A stretch of 64,000 nucleotides of DNA from Candolleomyces eurysporus (taxonomy: Eukaryota > Basidiomycota > Agaricomycetes > Agaricales > Psathyrellaceae): the NCBI GenBank assembly GCA_027579435.1, contig JANBPK010000760.1, positions 40,355 through 104,354 on the forward strand, in the 5' to 3' direction. Shown here in pieces: positions 1 through 9,633 of the stretch; position 1 is the first letter of the stretch, and each line of letters opens with the position of its first letter. Under the pieces are notes generated by a model that made no database searches, was not told the origin of the DNA, and was given only the letters and a program-made list of their open reading frames with translations. The translations under genes were made by a program, and so were the position numbers.

Positions 1-92
1 AGACGAAAAGTTGATCTGAATGGATTTAGCGTTCGAATCATGATGAAGAGGTATTGTACACATTATTTTGGTGGACTCTAAAGTAGATCAGG

Positions 93-1388
93 CTAATCAT
101 AATATCGGGGCCGCGTCGAAGACTCGGCGGAGAGGTGTCTACTATGTCTCATAGGAGATCGAGTGACGTTGGCTGGGGGACTAGTTGGGACATCAAACTC
201 TAGGAATGACGACGGCCTTTCCAAAAATTTCGGACAGGAGCACATGGAAAGTTGGGAATGGCACTCAGAGAGTCGATCCTTGAGCTGTGCAATCTCCTGG
301 TCCTTTCCGGCTATTATTCCTGTCAACGACGGCTCGAAAGAGCCGGATTCGGACGCCCATCGTCGATGTTTTGCTTGGTACGGCCGTGATATGTTGTTGA
401 AGTCAGAATGCACGAAGAGGTCCTTCCAATCGGCCGCTTCTTTCGCCTTTTGCTCCAGCTCTAGTCGGAGGACGATGGCGCTCGAAGCTGCCTCCTCACA
501 GGTTTGCGAGAGGACGGCGATTCGATTGGTCTTTTCGGCTAACGTGCGCTCTAGCATCAGGTTACGATCTTTGAGGTCGGTAATCGTTGCGTCATGTTGA
601 GCTACTTTCTCCCTTGCGTTCGAAAGGTCTTGGGAAAGGGCATCGATGGACTCTTTGAGGGAAAGGGAGATGGTCTTGCATATCTCGTTGTCCTCTGTCA
701 AGACACGATTCTGTTTTTCGAAGGACAACGCTTGTTGTCCTAGTTTAGCGCCCGTCGTCACGTGTTTGGCTTGAGTGTTCTTGAAGTGGGTGATCATTGC
801 GTCATGCTCGGCTTCCGTCTTCTTCGCTTTCGAAAGGTGTTCGAAAAGGGTGTGGAGGGAATCCTGCATGGAGAGGGTGCTGGTTTTGTACCGCTCGTTC
901 TCCTCTTCCAAGGCACGGTTCCGGGCGCTTGTTGCAAGGAGCTCTGCTTCGAGCGTCGGTAGTTGTCGCCGGAGCTCAGCGATCGTTGTTTCGTGTTTGG
1001 CTTGTGCTTCTTTTAAGTGGAAGATCGTTGCTTCATGCTGATCCACCGTCTCTCTCGCTTTCGAGAGGTCTTCGAAGAAATTACGGATTCGTTCTTTCAT
1101 GGAGAAAGCGTTGTTCTTGAATTCCTCGTTTTGATCCGTCAGACTACGGTTCCGGGCGCTTGTCGAAAGAAGCTCTAGTTCAACCCCCGACAAGTTCGTT
1201 CGAAGTCCAAGGATCATCGCCTCGTCCTTGGCCTGCCTTTCCCGCGATTTCACAACCAGCGCATTTTGCTCCTGCCTTGTGCGATTTGTGTGAATGAGGA
1301 GGACCAATGCAGCTGATGCGAGAGTGGGCACAGGCACCAGGCACACACTGAGGATGAAGGCTGGTATCGGAGTCAGAGCGAGAGTCAA
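93..1388 (-). CDS. Membrane-anchored long coiled-coil protein, uncharacterised
   Basis: Single-exon frame of 431 aa. Residues about 10-35 are hydrophobic (a single N-terminal membrane segment or signal anchor). From about residue 38 to 330 the protein is strongly charged with heptad leucines, typical of coiled coil. The coil holds three related units beginning near SARNRSL, SARNRAL and KQNRVL. Each contains a conserved pattern LSKAR/K...HDA/EATI..LK. The offsets between units are 77 and 70 residues, both multiples of seven, so gain or loss of segments kept the heptad phase. The C-terminus (about 340-431) is Ser/Pro-rich and probably disordered. The start is supported by a TATA element about 115 bp upstream. 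I do not recognise a family. Similar architectures occur in fungal membrane-tethered or cytoskeletal coiled-coil proteins, but function is unknown. Overlapping frames on both strands are shadows. Confidence 0.7.
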   Translation of the reverse strand: MTLALTPIPAFILSVCLVPVPTLASAALVLLIHTNRTRQEQNALVVKSRERQAKDEAMILGLRTNLSGVELELLSTSARNRSLTDQNEEFKNNAFSMKERIRNFFEDLSKARETVDQHEATIFHLKEAQAKHETTIAELRRQLPTLEAELLATSARNRALEEENERYKTSTLSMQDSLHTLFEHLSKAKKTEAEHDAMITHFKNTQAKHVTTGAKLGQQALSFEKQNRVLTEDNEICKTISLSLKESIDALSQDLSNAREKVAQHDATITDLKDRNLMLERTLAEKTNRIAVLSQTCEEAASSAIVLRLELEQKAKEAADWKDLFVHSDFNNISRPYQAKHRRWASESGSFEPSLTGIIAGKDQEIAQLKDRLSECHSQLSMCSCPKFLERPSSFLEFDVPTSPPANVTRSPMRHSRHLSAESSTRPRYYD

Positions 1389-1503
1389 ATTCCAGTCGCG
1401 TTAGCAAGCTCACCAATGCAGGCAGATGTTTCAGCAAACATCTCGTATTCCAGACTTGCACAGGAGGATCATTAATAGTCGGGATGACTAGTTCATCTGG
1501 GTG

Positions 1504-1511
1504 TTTATATA
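1504..1511 (-). promoter_or_regulatory. TATA box for the coiled-coil gene
   Basis: On the minus strand the sequence reads TATATAAA, about 115 bases before the ATG at 1388. The distance fits a fungal TATA promoter with a 5' UTR of roughly 80-90 bases. This is position and motif evidence only. Confidence 0.5.
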
Positions 1512-1521
1512 GGATTTGCAT

Positions 1522-2031
1522 ATCGTCTTAATCGAGAACGAGCACAGCAGTTGATAGCAGTTGAGTGCTGAGCGCAGCCTCACCCGGATCAAGATCAACT
1601 GCAGTTATTTTGGACGCTCAGGGCCCATTTCATTTTGTGAGGGGGCAGGAAAGAGCTTCTCAGTCCTGGCATTTACATAATCTTTGAGCAGACTTGCTGG
1701 AATATACATATACCTACTGATACTTTCAAGTTTGCCTTCCCGCATCCATCCTTCATACAGAACAGATCTTTTATATAGGTTACGACGTTGCNTTTTTTGT
1801 TTGTATTCATTTTTAGTTGTTATTTTAACCTTCAGTTATTCCGTTCTCTGTTCTTTGTGGTGCGCTTGCTCTCTCTTTTTAAGGGTGCCTCTTTCTCTCT
1901 CATACCTATTCAATCCATTTGCTATTTTTCTTGCCAGCCCATGTTACGGACACACATTTCTTGTTTTGATGCACTCCATCCCAGTGAAATTAAACTATTG
2001 CGTTCGGAAGGACAGGTCTACTTGTAATCAT
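1522..2031. other. Intergenic segment without assignable gene
   Basis: The 5' part is upstream DNA of the coiled-coil gene. From about 1790 it becomes T-rich and pyrimidine-biased, with one N next to a T run at 1792. Open frames here are short and low-complexity. I see no gene. Confidence 0.5.
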
Positions 2032-2535
2032 TTATCCAACAGTCAGAGGCAGCATGATGAGCATTGTATCAGCGGTTTGCACCCCCGCCGGCTTGGAACG
2101 ACATGTCGAGGTGGGCAGGCAGAGACAAGAAGAGCAGGTGGCGCCTGGGAAAGTGGTGATTTGGTACCAACCTGTCGGACAAGGTGCGTTACAGGTGAAA
2201 GTCGGGCATGGAGTGGCCTTTGTCGTCGTCACTGTAGTAATCATTTGAGTCAGTTGTGATCTCATAAAACGCAGGTGGGAAGAGATGGACAAACTCGACG
2301 TGGGTAGGCAGAGGCACAAAGAGCAGGTGGCTCCTGGGAGAGTGGTAATTTGGTAAGACCCCGTCAAGCAGGGGAAGCCGCAAGTGAAGGTTGGGCAGTT
2401 TGCACATGTGGTTGTTGTGGTAGGGGGTGTAGTGGTGAGTGTTTTTGCAGGGACACATTGGTGGTACCCTATTTTATATAGAAGGTGTAGAGTTAATTGA
2501 GAGGTGGAAAGTTGATGTAAGAGAAGGACATACAT
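2032..2535 (-). CDS. Small Cys-rich protein with two antistasin-like modules
   Basis: A 167-aa frame contains two copies of a ~33-residue Cys-rich module. Both follow C-x4-C-x3-C-x15-C-x2-C-x-C (CPTFTC..PC.TG.YQITT.PGATCS.CLCLPT). The spacing resembles antistasin-like or secreted Cys-rich modules of basidiomycetes. The DNA of the two modules is also visibly duplicated. Between them a 63-bp intron is likely at 2294-2232: donor GTTTGT, branch CTGAC, acceptor TACAG. Its length is a multiple of three without a stop, so the frame reads through it. Before the first module is a Thr/Pro-rich linker. The N-terminus is uncertain: MYVLLLHQ is only weakly signal-like, and a TATATAAAA string inside the predicted 5' end could instead be the promoter of a shorter gene. 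Possibly a gene remnant at the edge of the transposon block. Confidence 0.4.
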   Translation of the reverse strand: MYVLLLHQLSTSQLTLHLLYKIGYHQCVPAKTLTTTPPTTTTTCANCPTFTCGFPCLTGSYQITTLPGATCSLCLCLPTSSLSISSHLRFMRSQLTQMITTVTTTKATPCPTFTCNAPCPTGWYQITTFPGATCSSCLCLPTSTCRSKPAGVQTADTMLIMLPLTVG

Positions 2536-2756
2536 TTGTTGAGCTGAGTGCAGACTGATGCTCTGTGAACACTGATGGATTCGACATTAGAATAAATGAA
2601 TGTGATTTGGCAAAGGAGGGAATGGTTTTTACCCCTGGCAGACGGTAGGTCCTGTATAGCCATTCCCTCCACCTGTAGACCGACCTGTCAGATAAGTGTT
2701 CTTGAGTTAGGGACACGCACCGTTGATGCGCCGGGTGCGCAAATACCCTATAAAAT

Positions 2757-4085
2757 TTGCGAACTTGTTCTTAATGTTCATGAACTGACTTATGTGTAAA
2801 GAGGATCTTCGTGAAGTTGGGAACTATAGAGTTGGAACTTTCCCTGGTTGCCAACTAAGCAGACTACCTAGCAGAGATGAGAAAGACAAGTAAGACGGTT
2901 CTACAATGGTACTTTAAGTTTGTGAAGGCCTTGTGAATGTATCTGAAACAGCTACAACTAGAATCGAAGCTACCTGATATGCCTGACCTGGCGAGGGACG
3001 ATATCAAGGGGAGTTATGCGTACTACAAGGGAATTCGCCCTGACATTGCTAAGTGGAAGTCTTCGTGAAGTAGCCGATGGCTTCGAGAACAGGATCGTCG
3101 ATCTGTCAAGTCAATAAGTGCAGACCTTACCATCTATGGAAGGTATCGGCGTTAGTTGATGAGCTTCGGAGGATCGTCCGAAGTTCGTGAACCTGTACGG
3201 AAAACCGGAAAGCAAGACTAAAGCTTATGTGGTCATCTGCCCAAAGCTCAGTCAGCCTGTCCATAGCCAAGAGATAGAAAGAGTCAGCAAAGTAGTGAAG
3301 CAGTGTGGCTTGGTGGAGCCAAGCACCCCAAAATTCAGATCAATTCGTCGGGATTAGGTGCGCAAAACGGAAGGGGCGCGCTCTCTGGAGCAATCCTCAG
3401 TGAATTTCCATGTGGACTCAATAACAGCCGCATCCAGAACAGGTTTGCGAAGAGCCTGGGCTGCGTTCTAAAGTTTGAGACTCAACTCTCGGCCTTCGAT
3501 ACCCTCATGTGATCATGTTTTTCATCTCTCTCTGTCTCTGTCATCTGTTTTCTCTGTCTGTTTGCCAAACATTAATTACATATATATACGTCTCTGTTTT
3601 ATCTGTATTATTATTAGCGGGTAGCTAGCGTTTGTATTTCACGTCGGGACCATGTTCCCAGGAATCACCGAGAGCCATCTGTTATCGAGAAAAGAGTGTT
3701 TAAGTTCGCGAAGTCAAATCAGAGTTGTGTCGCTTGCATATTATCAAATCGTTCTTGCATTAAAGTTGCTCAAGGCCGTGTTCTCTGTTCGTGAAGTTAT
3801 CCATCGTATCTAGAACCTTACCGTGTGTTAGCGAAGTCACTTTGTGAAGCATTTCTATCGTTGCTGGTTGAGCCTTAGCTCCCCCTCAAACTTGTGATTG
3901 TACAAGAAGAGTTCTAGAAGCCTCTGTTGACTCGACTTAGAGCTTTTACCTATACCCCTTGCCTGCCTTTATCTTCACAAAGGTATTTGGTGTGTTGTGT
4001 TATTGTGGTTGTGTGTGTGTGTTTGAGTTCTATAGTTTTGTTGGTTAGAGAGCCCTAGTTCGCTACCTGCACATCACCGTGTGAG
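2757..4085 (+). repeat. Dispersed repeat family 1, copy A (CpG-retaining)
   Basis: About 1.33 kb that reappears in inverted orientation at about 17990-19310 and as a fragment at 4736-4860. Shared landmarks include the start ACTTGTTCTTAATGTT, a short frame at 3303-3512 (ending in LSAFDTLM) matched by 18460-18708, and an end near GCTACCTGCACATCAC. It carries only broken frames, for example LQWYFKFVKAL followed by a stop. The class cannot be named: no terminal inverted repeats, poly-A tail or known domain were found. This copy keeps most CpG sites that copy B has lost, so it is either younger or was less methylated. Confidence 0.7.
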
Positions 4086-4199
4086 TTATCTCAATACTGG
4101 AAGGGTTTCGTAGTGTAGAGATTAAATAGACACGACCATTAATTGAATTGTGAACGATATTCAATAAAATGGGCATTTATTCGCGAAAAAGCGAACACA
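4079..4199 (+). mobile_element. 3' end fragment of a ~1.1 kb LTR
   Basis: GTGAGTTATCTCAATACTGG through GCGAACACA matches the last ~120 bases of the LTRs at 9715-10848 and, inverted, 21147-22233. It abuts repeat copy A on its left. The bases that follow (4200-4330) read like the 5' internal region of a retrotransposon, with an ATG frame near 4226 (MAHEQDLVSRTVKDPWD), but it is quickly lost. Probably a truncated 5' LTR plus the start of gag. Confidence 0.6.
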
Positions 4200-4735
4200 G
4201 TCATATCAACGAGATCTGAACAAACATGGCACATGAACAGGATCTTGTATCAAGAACAGTGAAAGACCCATGGGATAGTCTTACCACATATATGGCAGTA
4301 GCAGACACAACACCTGGTAAACATGCTATTCATTTTTGTATTCTATGTTCATCATCACTCAAATAGACTTCTGTCAAGTCAATTCTCTGCTTTTCTTGCT
4401 CTCTCTTGGTGAATGATCCCTGTAGCCAACAGGGTTACACCTGTGCTTGCACTGGCATTCAGAGAACATGAGTAAAGGACCAGCACAAGTAGTATAATTG
4501 TGAGAATAGAATCACTGTAAAATTTGTGTAGAAGCATGTCAAGATATTGATGCAGTAGAGATACAAGGAAGCAAGAGGTGGTGCCAGCAACATGTGGCCA
4601 AAAATTGAACATGTACTAAATAACTATAAATAATTATGACACAATAGTACATTGTTCCAAGGCATTTTGACTTGGGTTCATACATGCAGATTCCAGGTGC
4701 CAAGATAGATGTGCAGCATGTGCAGGAGCCAACAG

Positions 4736-4860
4736 CAGTGATGTGCAGGTAGAAAACTAGGGTGTTCTAACAACAAAACTATAGAACTCAAACACACACA
4801 CAACACCACAACATGCAACACCACAATACACCAAATACCTTTGTAAAGATAAAGGCAGTG
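4736..4860 (-). repeat. Dispersed repeat family 1, copy C (fragment)
   Basis: The segment from GATGTGCAGGTAG through AAAGATAAAGGCA is the reverse complement of the last ~125 bases of copy A (about 3960-4080). It stops a few bases before the left end of the TIR element at 4884. Confidence 0.65.
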
Positions 4861-4883
4861 ATGAAACCAGTGCTGCCAAGCAA

Positions 4884-6571
4884 GTACTTTACACTCCCCC
4901 ACGAGTCTGGCTGGACTTCCGGTGGACTTCCAGTGGTTTTTGCCGGACTCTGGTGGACTTTCACTGGACTTTTTACAAATTTTATAGGGAAAACAGTCCG
5001 GTGAAAGTCCGGTTGGAGTCCAGTTGGGGTCCGGTACCATAGAAAAGCGTGGACTCCCAGACTCTGTCACTAACACCGGACTGAACTGGACCGGACTGGT
5101 CCGCTGGACCACTTTTACCGGACTCCGGCACTAAAGGTCCAGTGGAATTCCAGTGGACTTCCAGTGGAGTGCCTTCCAGATCCTTTTGACCAGACTCAAG
5201 CACCAGAAAGTCTGGTGGACCTCCAGTGGACTTCCAGTGGAATTCCGGTGGACATCCAGTGNAAAAAAGTCTGGCGGAATGCTAGTGCAGTTCTAACAAG
5301 GCCCAAATAAATGGGTAAATAAAATTCATTTATGCTAGAATTAAATACAAATTATTACTGCTGACTTTGAAAACAAGCCAGAATAGTTGATCACTACTGT
5401 GCAAATGCTGTTGCCCACCCAAGAGAATAACAAAAACAATCAAATCAAATAAGCAGCAATACTGTGCCAGACTGTAGGGATGCAATTGAATTTGAAACAT
5501 TACATTTTGCATACCAAGAAAATAGACAACAGATAGTGTTACATGCTACCAGGTGTTACAATCCCTTGGACTTATCTCATAGACTCTCTGGTCTCTGTAG
5601 TTTCTACCTCATTTACGCCCTATGTTTGCCTTATGGTTACCTTATGTATGCTCTATGAAAATGTGCATTCAATACTCAGGCATTTGAACAGCTTAATGCT
5701 TGAATTTCAAGCTTTCAGTCTATACTCAAACAAATGGTCATTAGCAACTTTAAGTGGTATTTGCACAGTCTTCTTTATATTCATACCAAGNGNGTTCTTC
5801 AAAGACAANCAGACCATGCCAGTGCAACTATTCAAGAAATAGATGGGGATTACAATGAAGAAGAAGGGGATATTGAGAGGGAGGAGGAGAATGAAGCAGT
5901 TGCAATAGTAGCAGTAGCACCAATTGACTAGTGCAGTTTGGTAGTAACATTTCAGTAGAAGTCCAGTAAAAGCTCAACAGACTTATCACATACTTCAAAT
6001 AATAACCAGGTTTGGTCTGTTTACTCCAAGTTGTATAACAATCTAGTAGAATTCTACCAGAAGTCCAGTGAGATTATGCACCAGTTGTAAAAATCCAGTG
6101 GAATTCCATCAGAGGTTCAGTCACTAGAGATCCACTGGAGCTCCACTGAAAGTCCGGCGGAATTCCATCAGAGGTTCAGTCACTAGAGATTCACCAGAGC
6201 TCCACTGGAAGTCCAGCAGAATTCCAGCAGAGTTTCAGTCAAAGAAACTCACCAGAAACTCACTGGAACTCCACTGGAAGTCCAGTGGAATTCCAGCAGA
6301 GTTTTGGTTAAAGAAACTCACCAGAAATTCACAAGACTAATGCCAAACACATCACCGGAAATCCACCGGACTGATGCTGAACACAAACTGGACTTTCACT
6401 GGACAGGTCCCAGAAAAATACTGGACAAGTGCCAGACTCCACTGGACTCCACTGGACTTTACCAGACATTGAATAAAAATCCTGCCTTTTAGATCAAGTC
6501 CAGTGAAAGTCCACTGGAAGTCCGCCAGACATACCGGAGTCCAGCTGGACTTGTGGGGGACTGCTAAGTAC
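4884..6571. mobile_element. Non-autonomous TIR element with subterminal short repeats
   Basis: The left end (4884-4922) and the reverse complement of the right end (6533-6571) match over about 38 bases: GTACTTNRCANTCCCCCAC followed by RAGTCYRGCTGGACT. Inside each end (about 4905-5290 and 6040-6540) a 10-12 bp unit of the type TCCAGTGGAATTCCAGTGG is repeated many times, in opposite predominant orientation at the two ends. The centre (5290-6040) is unique and AT-rich, with Ns, and encodes no recognisable protein. Terminal repeats plus subterminal repeat clusters are typical of cut-and-paste DNA elements whose transposase binds the subterminal repeats. I could not find a target-site duplication, so the superfamily is open. 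Confidence 0.65.
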
Positions 6572-6615
6572 AGACAGTTATCAAGGCACGCACAGAATCA
6601 GAATCCGATTCTGGA

Positions 6616-6644
6616 GGCAAAAGCAACTCCAGAGTTGCTTTGCC
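6616..6644. repeat. 14-bp near-perfect hairpin
   Basis: GGCAAAAGCAACTC, a two-base loop, then GAGTTGCTTTGCC. One T is missing on the right arm. It is flanked by several further inverted copies of CAGAATC/GATTCTG between 6594 and 6730, so the whole stretch can fold. No gene or transposon end could be tied to it. Confidence 0.55.
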
Positions 6645-7567
6645 ATGTGCATCGATTCTGGCTTTTTCAAGATTCCAATTCTGCCAGAATTGAAACCAGG
6701 ATTGACTCCAGAATTGACTCCGAATCATAGGTCTGACCCCCCCCAATTGTCTGCAACAGACCATGCTGATGCTTCTAGGATAGTATAATGCCAAAGCTAG
6801 AAGGCTCAGAAAAGATGGACTACGGGCAGCGATGGAACAAGGTAGGTGTAGTAAATCAAATCCTGAGTCCAGGAAAGAAGCAATCAGACATAGCCAGCCA
6901 CAAATGCAAAAGCAAGCAACAAATGAAACTCATCCAAACTTGAAGGCTAAATGACAACATATTCAGATACTTGCCGTCGATGTCAGGAATCCTCAGGAAG
7001 AAGACGCCATTGGATTCAGCTAGATGTGTAGACAGCGCATCAGGCTGTTTGACCATGCTTTCACCTGGTGGCTCAGCATACTTCAAAGAAAGTCCCTGGA
7101 GCAAGAATTGAGCATTCCCTTTGGACACTATGGAAGATGTGTCACTGTTGAGGGAATGTGGTGGGCTTCCACCAAATCTGCTCTTCTGTCAGAGGGCTGT
7201 GGAGAACAGCTAAAACACCTGGCCCTGGTGGAATGGTGCAATACCTGACTTCAGTTGTTGTAGTACCTTGGTGCACCATTCACATCAATTGTACCTGTCC
7301 TCCCCAATACACTAGTCATCAGTAAACCTACAATTTGCTTCCCCGCTTTTGGAAGCGCTTCCACATGCAAAAATGCATGGAAAAGCACTGGAAAATTTGA
7401 AAAGTTGGAAGCTGGCAAGCGAAGGCTGATTTGGGCAAAAAGCTCTGCCAAATTTGGTGAGGGCCTAGCCCNAAAAAAGGTCAAAAGAGGCTAAAAGCTT
7501 CAAAGCAAATTGCTGGTTTCCTGATGTACATAGTCTCCCTACCAGTTGCTTACCAGCTCCCATTGCC
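6645..7567. other. Unassigned segment
   Basis: Mixed-composition DNA between the TIR element and the first MITE. All frames are short. One N lies next to an A run at 7472. No homology is recognised. Confidence 0.4.
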
Positions 7568-7835
7568 ACTGGTTTTTTGTGTGTTTGTTCAATGAGCACA
7601 TCTTAAGCAAATCAGGTGCAAGGAATGCATTTGTTTACAGTTTGTGTTCAATGTGCCTACATTGGACACATACTAAGCAAAGTTTTGGTGGTGGCAGAAG
7701 GAGGCTAGACACATGCAATGCAAATTTGAATTTGCCTAGTTTGGACATTTGTATTGCAGATTGTAGACAAATTCAACCCTTGCGTTTAATTTGCTTAAAA
7801 TGTGCTCTTTGAACAAACCCATCAAAAACCACAGT
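7568..7835 (+). mobile_element. MITE copy 1
   Basis: A 268-bp element with terminal inverted repeats of about 40 bp: left TGGTTTTTTGTGTGTTTG then TTCAATGAGCACATCTTAAG, right end the complement of TGGTTTTTGATGGGTTTG then TTCAAAGAGCACATTTTAAG. A second copy, inverted and ~85-90 percent similar by eye, lies at 25922-26191. It has no coding capacity. Copy 2 interrupts a Copia LTR, which shows the element was mobile. TACT/AGTA strings flank copy 2, but the target-site duplication is not clear enough to name a superfamily. Confidence 0.8.
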
Positions 7836-7861
7836 GTGCACCACTTGGTGCACCCCTCCAG

Positions 7862-7950
7862 GCTGCCATCAGTCACCGTTATACCACACTCTGTTGCACC
7901 ACTTTGGCCCGCAGTTGGTTACACCAGTACTTACACCAGTTCTTCTGTTA
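7862..7950 (+). repeat. Short dispersed repeat, copy 1
   Basis: The ~85 bases CATCAGTCACCGTTATACCA through CACCAGTTCT recur at about 9165-9240 with few changes. This links the region around 7.9 kb with the tandem array at 9 kb. Confidence 0.6.
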
Positions 7951-7979
7951 TGTAATAACCCCAGTAGTATCNTTTTTTT

Positions 7980-8268
7980 TCTCTTAGTAACACTAGGACT
8001 GCGAACGATGACCGCAGTTCAGCACTTTGTAATGCTGAACTGCATACTTAGTAACTTAGGACTACGGATTGACTACGGACTATGGACGATTACTTAGCTG
8101 GACTGTGTAATTACTAATGTATGCCTCAGCACGGACTGCGGCACAGTAGCATGTATAGTATATAGACAGCACAAGCTGAGTGGTAACTCCTCAGCTTGTT
8201 CTCAAGAATCTACTCTCTTGTCTACTCGTATAAACCCCTCTCCAAAGCACTAGTCCTTTCTCTAGTGA
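7980..8268 (+). mobile_element. LTR-like U3/R segment upstream of a gag-like frame
   Basis: Contains an 11-bp perfect hairpin (8014-8024 with 8033-8043, loop of 8), a TATAAA box at about 8229, and the string CTCAGCTTGTTCTCAAGAAT. The last ~90 bases match, inverted, 27363-27450. In both copies the conserved stretch leads directly into the same small open frame. This is what is expected of an LTR or 5' leader of a retroelement family. Confidence 0.55.
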
Positions 8269-8724
8269 ATGACCCTTGCAGTCTACACCAAGACTGAAAT
8301 CGACTCGCACTATCTTATCACCTACGTTCGATGCTACTTCATCCTCAGTCCAGCAACTAAGATCTGCCTCGGATCATTCATCGTACGTAACCTTGTCGGC
8401 GACGTTATTAATGCTACACAGGGCGCTATCGAACGTCCGCCAAGTACTCCGGAACTGGCAGCAGAGCTTGCTCTCCTCGACCAGAAATACGCAGCATGAA
8501 GCCCCGAGCTTTTGCAACAACTTTGGACGCTCACATCAACGGAAGATCCACCTCCCCTCGTCAATTCTGTTGCTTTGACTATTGCTCATCTGCCTCACAA
8601 TCAGGCCCCTACTGATTATTGTCCTGCCAAACGACGACGAGCAACATCCGACCCAGACTTCCCCAAGCCAGCCAACAGTGGCAATACCAACCCCGACGAA
8701 TCCTCTAGCTCTAACACCAACTGA
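8269..8724 (+). pseudogene. Gag-like frame of a retroelement, interrupted by one stop
   Basis: The frame begins MTLAVYTKTEIDSHY and runs to a TGA at 8497-8499. It continues in the same frame to 8724, with a basic KRRRATSD stretch and a Pro/Ser/Asn-rich end. The N-terminal 76 aa match the minus-strand frame at 27362-27141. The shared core is KICLGSFIV.NL..D, then A.Q..I..PP..PEL, then ALLDQKY. Two decayed copies with the same start context and the same upstream leader indicate a real protein. The leading position and basic, low-complexity C-terminus suggest Gag, but I do not recognise the family. A further frame at 8582-9094 may be downstream polyprotein sequence. Confidence 0.5.
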
Positions 8725-8949
8725 AGGGAGGATAACCCCTCTCATTTTCAAAGAGAACAACAGCGACTCCGCCAATATCTCATTCCGTTTTTGGCATCTT
8801 TGCTATCACCCCTTCGAGGAGCCACCCCTCATCCACTGGGCAGTTTTCACTGCTATGAGAGCCATCAATCGCACCAATAATCCCTCCTCGTTCACCTTAG
8901 GCCGACTCTGCCTCCAGTGCAACAAGGACCTGAGCAAGCCCGTAACATC

Positions 8950-9560
8950 TTCTTTACCTGGCCACCTCCCACAGCTACTGCTGAAGCGTCAATACACCAA
9001 GCTATTGCACCATTTTGATGATCATCGCTCTGATGCTGCTCCGTTTCCCTGCCACAAAATGCACCAGGCAATTACACTACTTCCCCTTACCTGACTGCCT
9101 CCCACGCCTTAAGCTAAAGCATTGATACACCAAGTTTGGCATGCACCACATCGATAGTCCCGTTGCTTCAGTCACCATTATTACCACACTCTGTTGCACC
9201 ACTTTGGCCTGCAGTTGGTTACACAGTATTTGCACCAGTTCTCACCTGCCTGCCTGCCATGGCCACTGCTGAAGCACCAATGCACCAAGCTATCTTGCAC
9301 CATTTTGATCAAAATCCCAACGCTGCTCTGTTTCCCTGCCATGAAACACACCAAGTGCTTACACTACCTCCCCCTTACCTGACTGTCTCCCATGCCTTGA
9401 TCTGAAGCATCAATACACCAAGTTTCATGCCACACACCTGGCCACCTCCCATGGCCACTGCTGAAGCGCCAATAGACCAAGCTATCTTGCACCATTTTGA
9501 TGATCATAGTCCTGACGCTGCTCCATTTCCCTGCCATGAAATGCACCAGGCTTCCCCCTT
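8950..9560 (+). repeat. Three degenerate tandem units
   Basis: The block CCACTGCTGAAGCRCCAATR, then CACCAAGCTATCTTGCACCA, then TTTTGAT...CCCTGCCATGAAATGCACCA recurs starting near 8960, 9255 and 9438. The first and second units are separated by the short dispersed repeat (9165-9240). It lies just upstream of a polypurine tract and LTR, so it probably belongs to the 3' internal region of the same retroelement. Confidence 0.65.
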
Positions 9561-9633
9561 ACTGCACCGCTGAAGTGATATAAAATGGTGAGACTACTAA
9601 CACACACAACCTAACACCTACACCAACTCTAAG

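Noticed and set aside
1180..1521. 113-codon minus-strand frame overlapping the coiled-coil gene start
   Set aside because: It overlaps in another frame, starts upstream of the TATA box and has no recognisable content.
8950..9560. Tandem units as a CRISPR array
   Set aside because: Units are long, diverged and few, with no regular short repeats and spacers, and the DNA is eukaryotic.
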